Shown here: one piece after another, positions 25,093-26,080 of the stretch
Position numbering within the stretch: the first letter of the stretch is position 1
How the letters are laid out: every line of letters begins with the position of its first letter
Assembly: GCA_002369525.1 (NCBI GenBank)
Contig: DFFN01000100.1
Location: 1,568 to 27,647, forward strand
Reading direction: 5' to 3'
Length of the DNA stretch: 26,080 nucleotides
Source: Lachnoclostridium sp. UBA3775
Lineage (GTDB): Bacteria; Bacillota; Clostridia; Lachnospirales; Lachnospiraceae
Position numbers and translations under genes: made by a program
Notes under the pieces: model-generated
Database searches by the model: none
Seen by the model: only the letters and a program-made list of their open reading frames with translations
Told to the model about the DNA's origin: nothing

Positions 25093-25152
25093 TTGATCGA
25101 TACTGACTATGCCGGTGTCATGGCGACTGACCGAAAGGAGAAAACGGCTTGA
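25093..25152 (+). CDS. Possible 19-aa leader peptide before the GH127 gene
   Basis: TTG 25093 follows GGGAGGAAG (25080-25088) at proper spacing and opens 19 codons (MIDTDYAGVMATDRKEKTA). The stop TGA overlaps the TTG start of the GH127 gene (TTGA, 25149-25152). That arrangement would allow translational coupling. It may instead be a chance frame or a remnant. Confidence 0.3.
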   Translation: MIDTDYAGVMATDRKEKTA

Positions 25153-26080
25153 AAATTCAGAAGCAGATAGATGTAAAAGCATATAAGCCTTCGGGCTTTA
25201 TCGGAGATTACAGAAGGCTGGTCAAAGAGACTGTGATCCCCTATCAGTACAGTATTTTAAGGGATGAGCTGCCCGATACCGAGAAAAGCCACGTATACGC
25301 AAATTTTGTAAATGCCGGAAGAGCTTTGCGAGGGGAGGATACGGCGGACGGCTTTTACGGTATGGTTTTTCAGGACAGCGATGCTGCAAAATGGATAGAA
25401 GCCGCGGCATATGCTCTTGCGGCCGAGAAAGATGACCTGCTTGAAAAGAAGGCAGATGATTTTATAGATGTGATCGCCGGGGCACAGGATGAGGACGGTT
25501 ATCTTGACACTTATTTTACCATAAAGGACAGAGAAAAAAGGTGGACCAATCTTCTGGAGGCACACGAGCTTTACTGCGCCGGTCATTTTTTTGAGGCGGG
25601 ATGCGCTTACTACGAGGCTACGGGCAAGAGAAAGCTTCTTGATGTATGTGAGAAGCTGGCGGATCATATATATAAGCATTTTATCACGGAAGGCAACGGC
25701 GGATATCCGGGACATCCCGAGGCAGAACTCGCTCTGATGAAAATGTACAGGCTGACAGGAAAAAGAAAATATCTTGAGCTTGCCGGACATTTCATAAATG
25801 TCAGGGGTGTCGATGCCGACTTTTACAGGAAGGAAAAAGAAAGGCGAAACTGGCAGGTTTGGGGCAACGATGCTTCTGACGGAGCATATCAGCAGTCCGA
25901 CCGTCCGGTAAGGGAACAGAAGGATGCAACCGGGCATGCGGTACGTGCTGTGTATCTTTATACCGGCATGGCTGACTATGCTTCCGAGGAATCCGACGCA
26001 GAGCTTTATAAGGCGTGCAGAACTTTGTGGGACAGCATTACTAAAAGAAGAATGTATGTGACCGGAGGAATCGGTTCTAC
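25149..26080 (+). CDS. GH127-family beta-L-arabinofuranosidase, N-terminal part (runs off window)
   Basis: The frame is open from TTG 25149 to the window end (310 residues) and has AAAGGAG at 25134-25140, eight bases before the start. Family features of the alpha/alpha barrel are EAHELYCAGHFFEAG, ATGKRKLLDVCEKLAD, YPGHPEAELALMKMYRLTG, VREQKDATGHAVRAVYLYTG and RRMYVTGGIGST. GH127 enzymes (formerly DUF1680) release beta-L-arabinofuranose from plant glycoproteins or pectin side chains. Their catalytic Glu and zinc-bound Cys lie in the part just beyond the window edge, so activity cannot be judged. No signal peptide is present. It is probably co-transcribed with the GH27 gene. Confidence 0.9.
   Translation, partial: MKIQKQIDVKAYKPSGFIGDYRRLVKETVIPYQYSILRDELPDTEKSHVYANFVNAGRALRGEDTADGFYGMVFQDSDAAKWIEAAAYALAAEKDDLLEKKADDFIDVIAGAQDEDGYLDTYFTIKDREKRWTNLLEAHELYCAGHFFEAGCAYYEATGKRKLLDVCEKLADHIYKHFITEGNGGYPGHPEAELALMKMYRLTGKRKYLELAGHFINVRGVDADFYRKEKERRNWQVWGNDASDGAYQQSDRPVREQKDATGHAVRAVYLYTGMADYASEESDAELYKACRTLWDSITKRRMYVTGGIGS

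Noticed and set aside
25257..25937. Minus-strand frame of 226 residues at the window end.
   Set aside because: It lies opposite the clearly conserved GH127 coding frame and its translation shows no family features.

Overview
The window looks like a chromosomal segment from an anaerobic, plant-polysaccharide-using Firmicute, probably Lachnospiraceae (Butyrivibrio/Roseburia-like). This is inferred from moderate GC, strong GGAGG-type ribosome binding sites, frequent GTG/TTG starts, a clostridial type VII secretion (T7SS) gene set, zinc-ribbon Ser/Thr kinases, and glycoside hydrolases of families GH13, GH27 and GH127. No 16S or other marker gene is present, so the genus cannot be fixed.

Region 1 (1-300). 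The window opens inside the 3' end of a group II intron, with textbook domains V and VI and a branch-point A. An AT-rich control region follows, with a 10-bp direct repeat, a 12-bp palindrome and a perfect TTGACA-N17-TATAAT promoter.

Region 2 (366-20087). Sixteen co-directional, tightly spaced genes form what looks like one transcription unit of about 20 kb, closed by a strong hairpin terminator at 20203. In order: a coiled-coil protein; a 977-aa protein with a glycine-zipper membrane segment and ten tandem ~40-aa repeats; a TPR protein; four small helical WXG100-class proteins (one placed after the ATPases); an acidic Pro/Glu-rich protein; an EssC-type ATPase split into two polypeptides; two PP2C phosphatases; an FHA protein; an active membrane Ser/Thr kinase; a membrane PASTA pseudokinase; and a two-S1-domain RNA-binding protein. 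The ATPases should drive export of the WXG100 partners and perhaps the repeat protein. The kinase, phosphatases, FHA protein and pseudokinase form a phospho-signalling module in the same operon. Recognisable EssA, EssB and EsaA genes are absent from the window, and the pseudokinase is a candidate functional analogue of EssB.

Region 3 (20088-23000). This is a decaying accessory stretch: a GH13 glycosidase broken by a small internal deletion, a peptide deformylase lacking its N-terminus and abutting the GH13 stop, an intact C_GCAxxG_C_C redox-type protein, and a possible remnant of a DUF3006-like gene.

Region 4 (23010-26080). Two small hypothetical proteins are followed by a GH27 alpha-galactosidase-type enzyme and the start of a GH127 beta-L-arabinofuranosidase-type enzyme that runs off the window. 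This suggests breakdown of galactose- and arabinose-containing plant oligosaccharides in the cytoplasm, since no signal peptides are seen.
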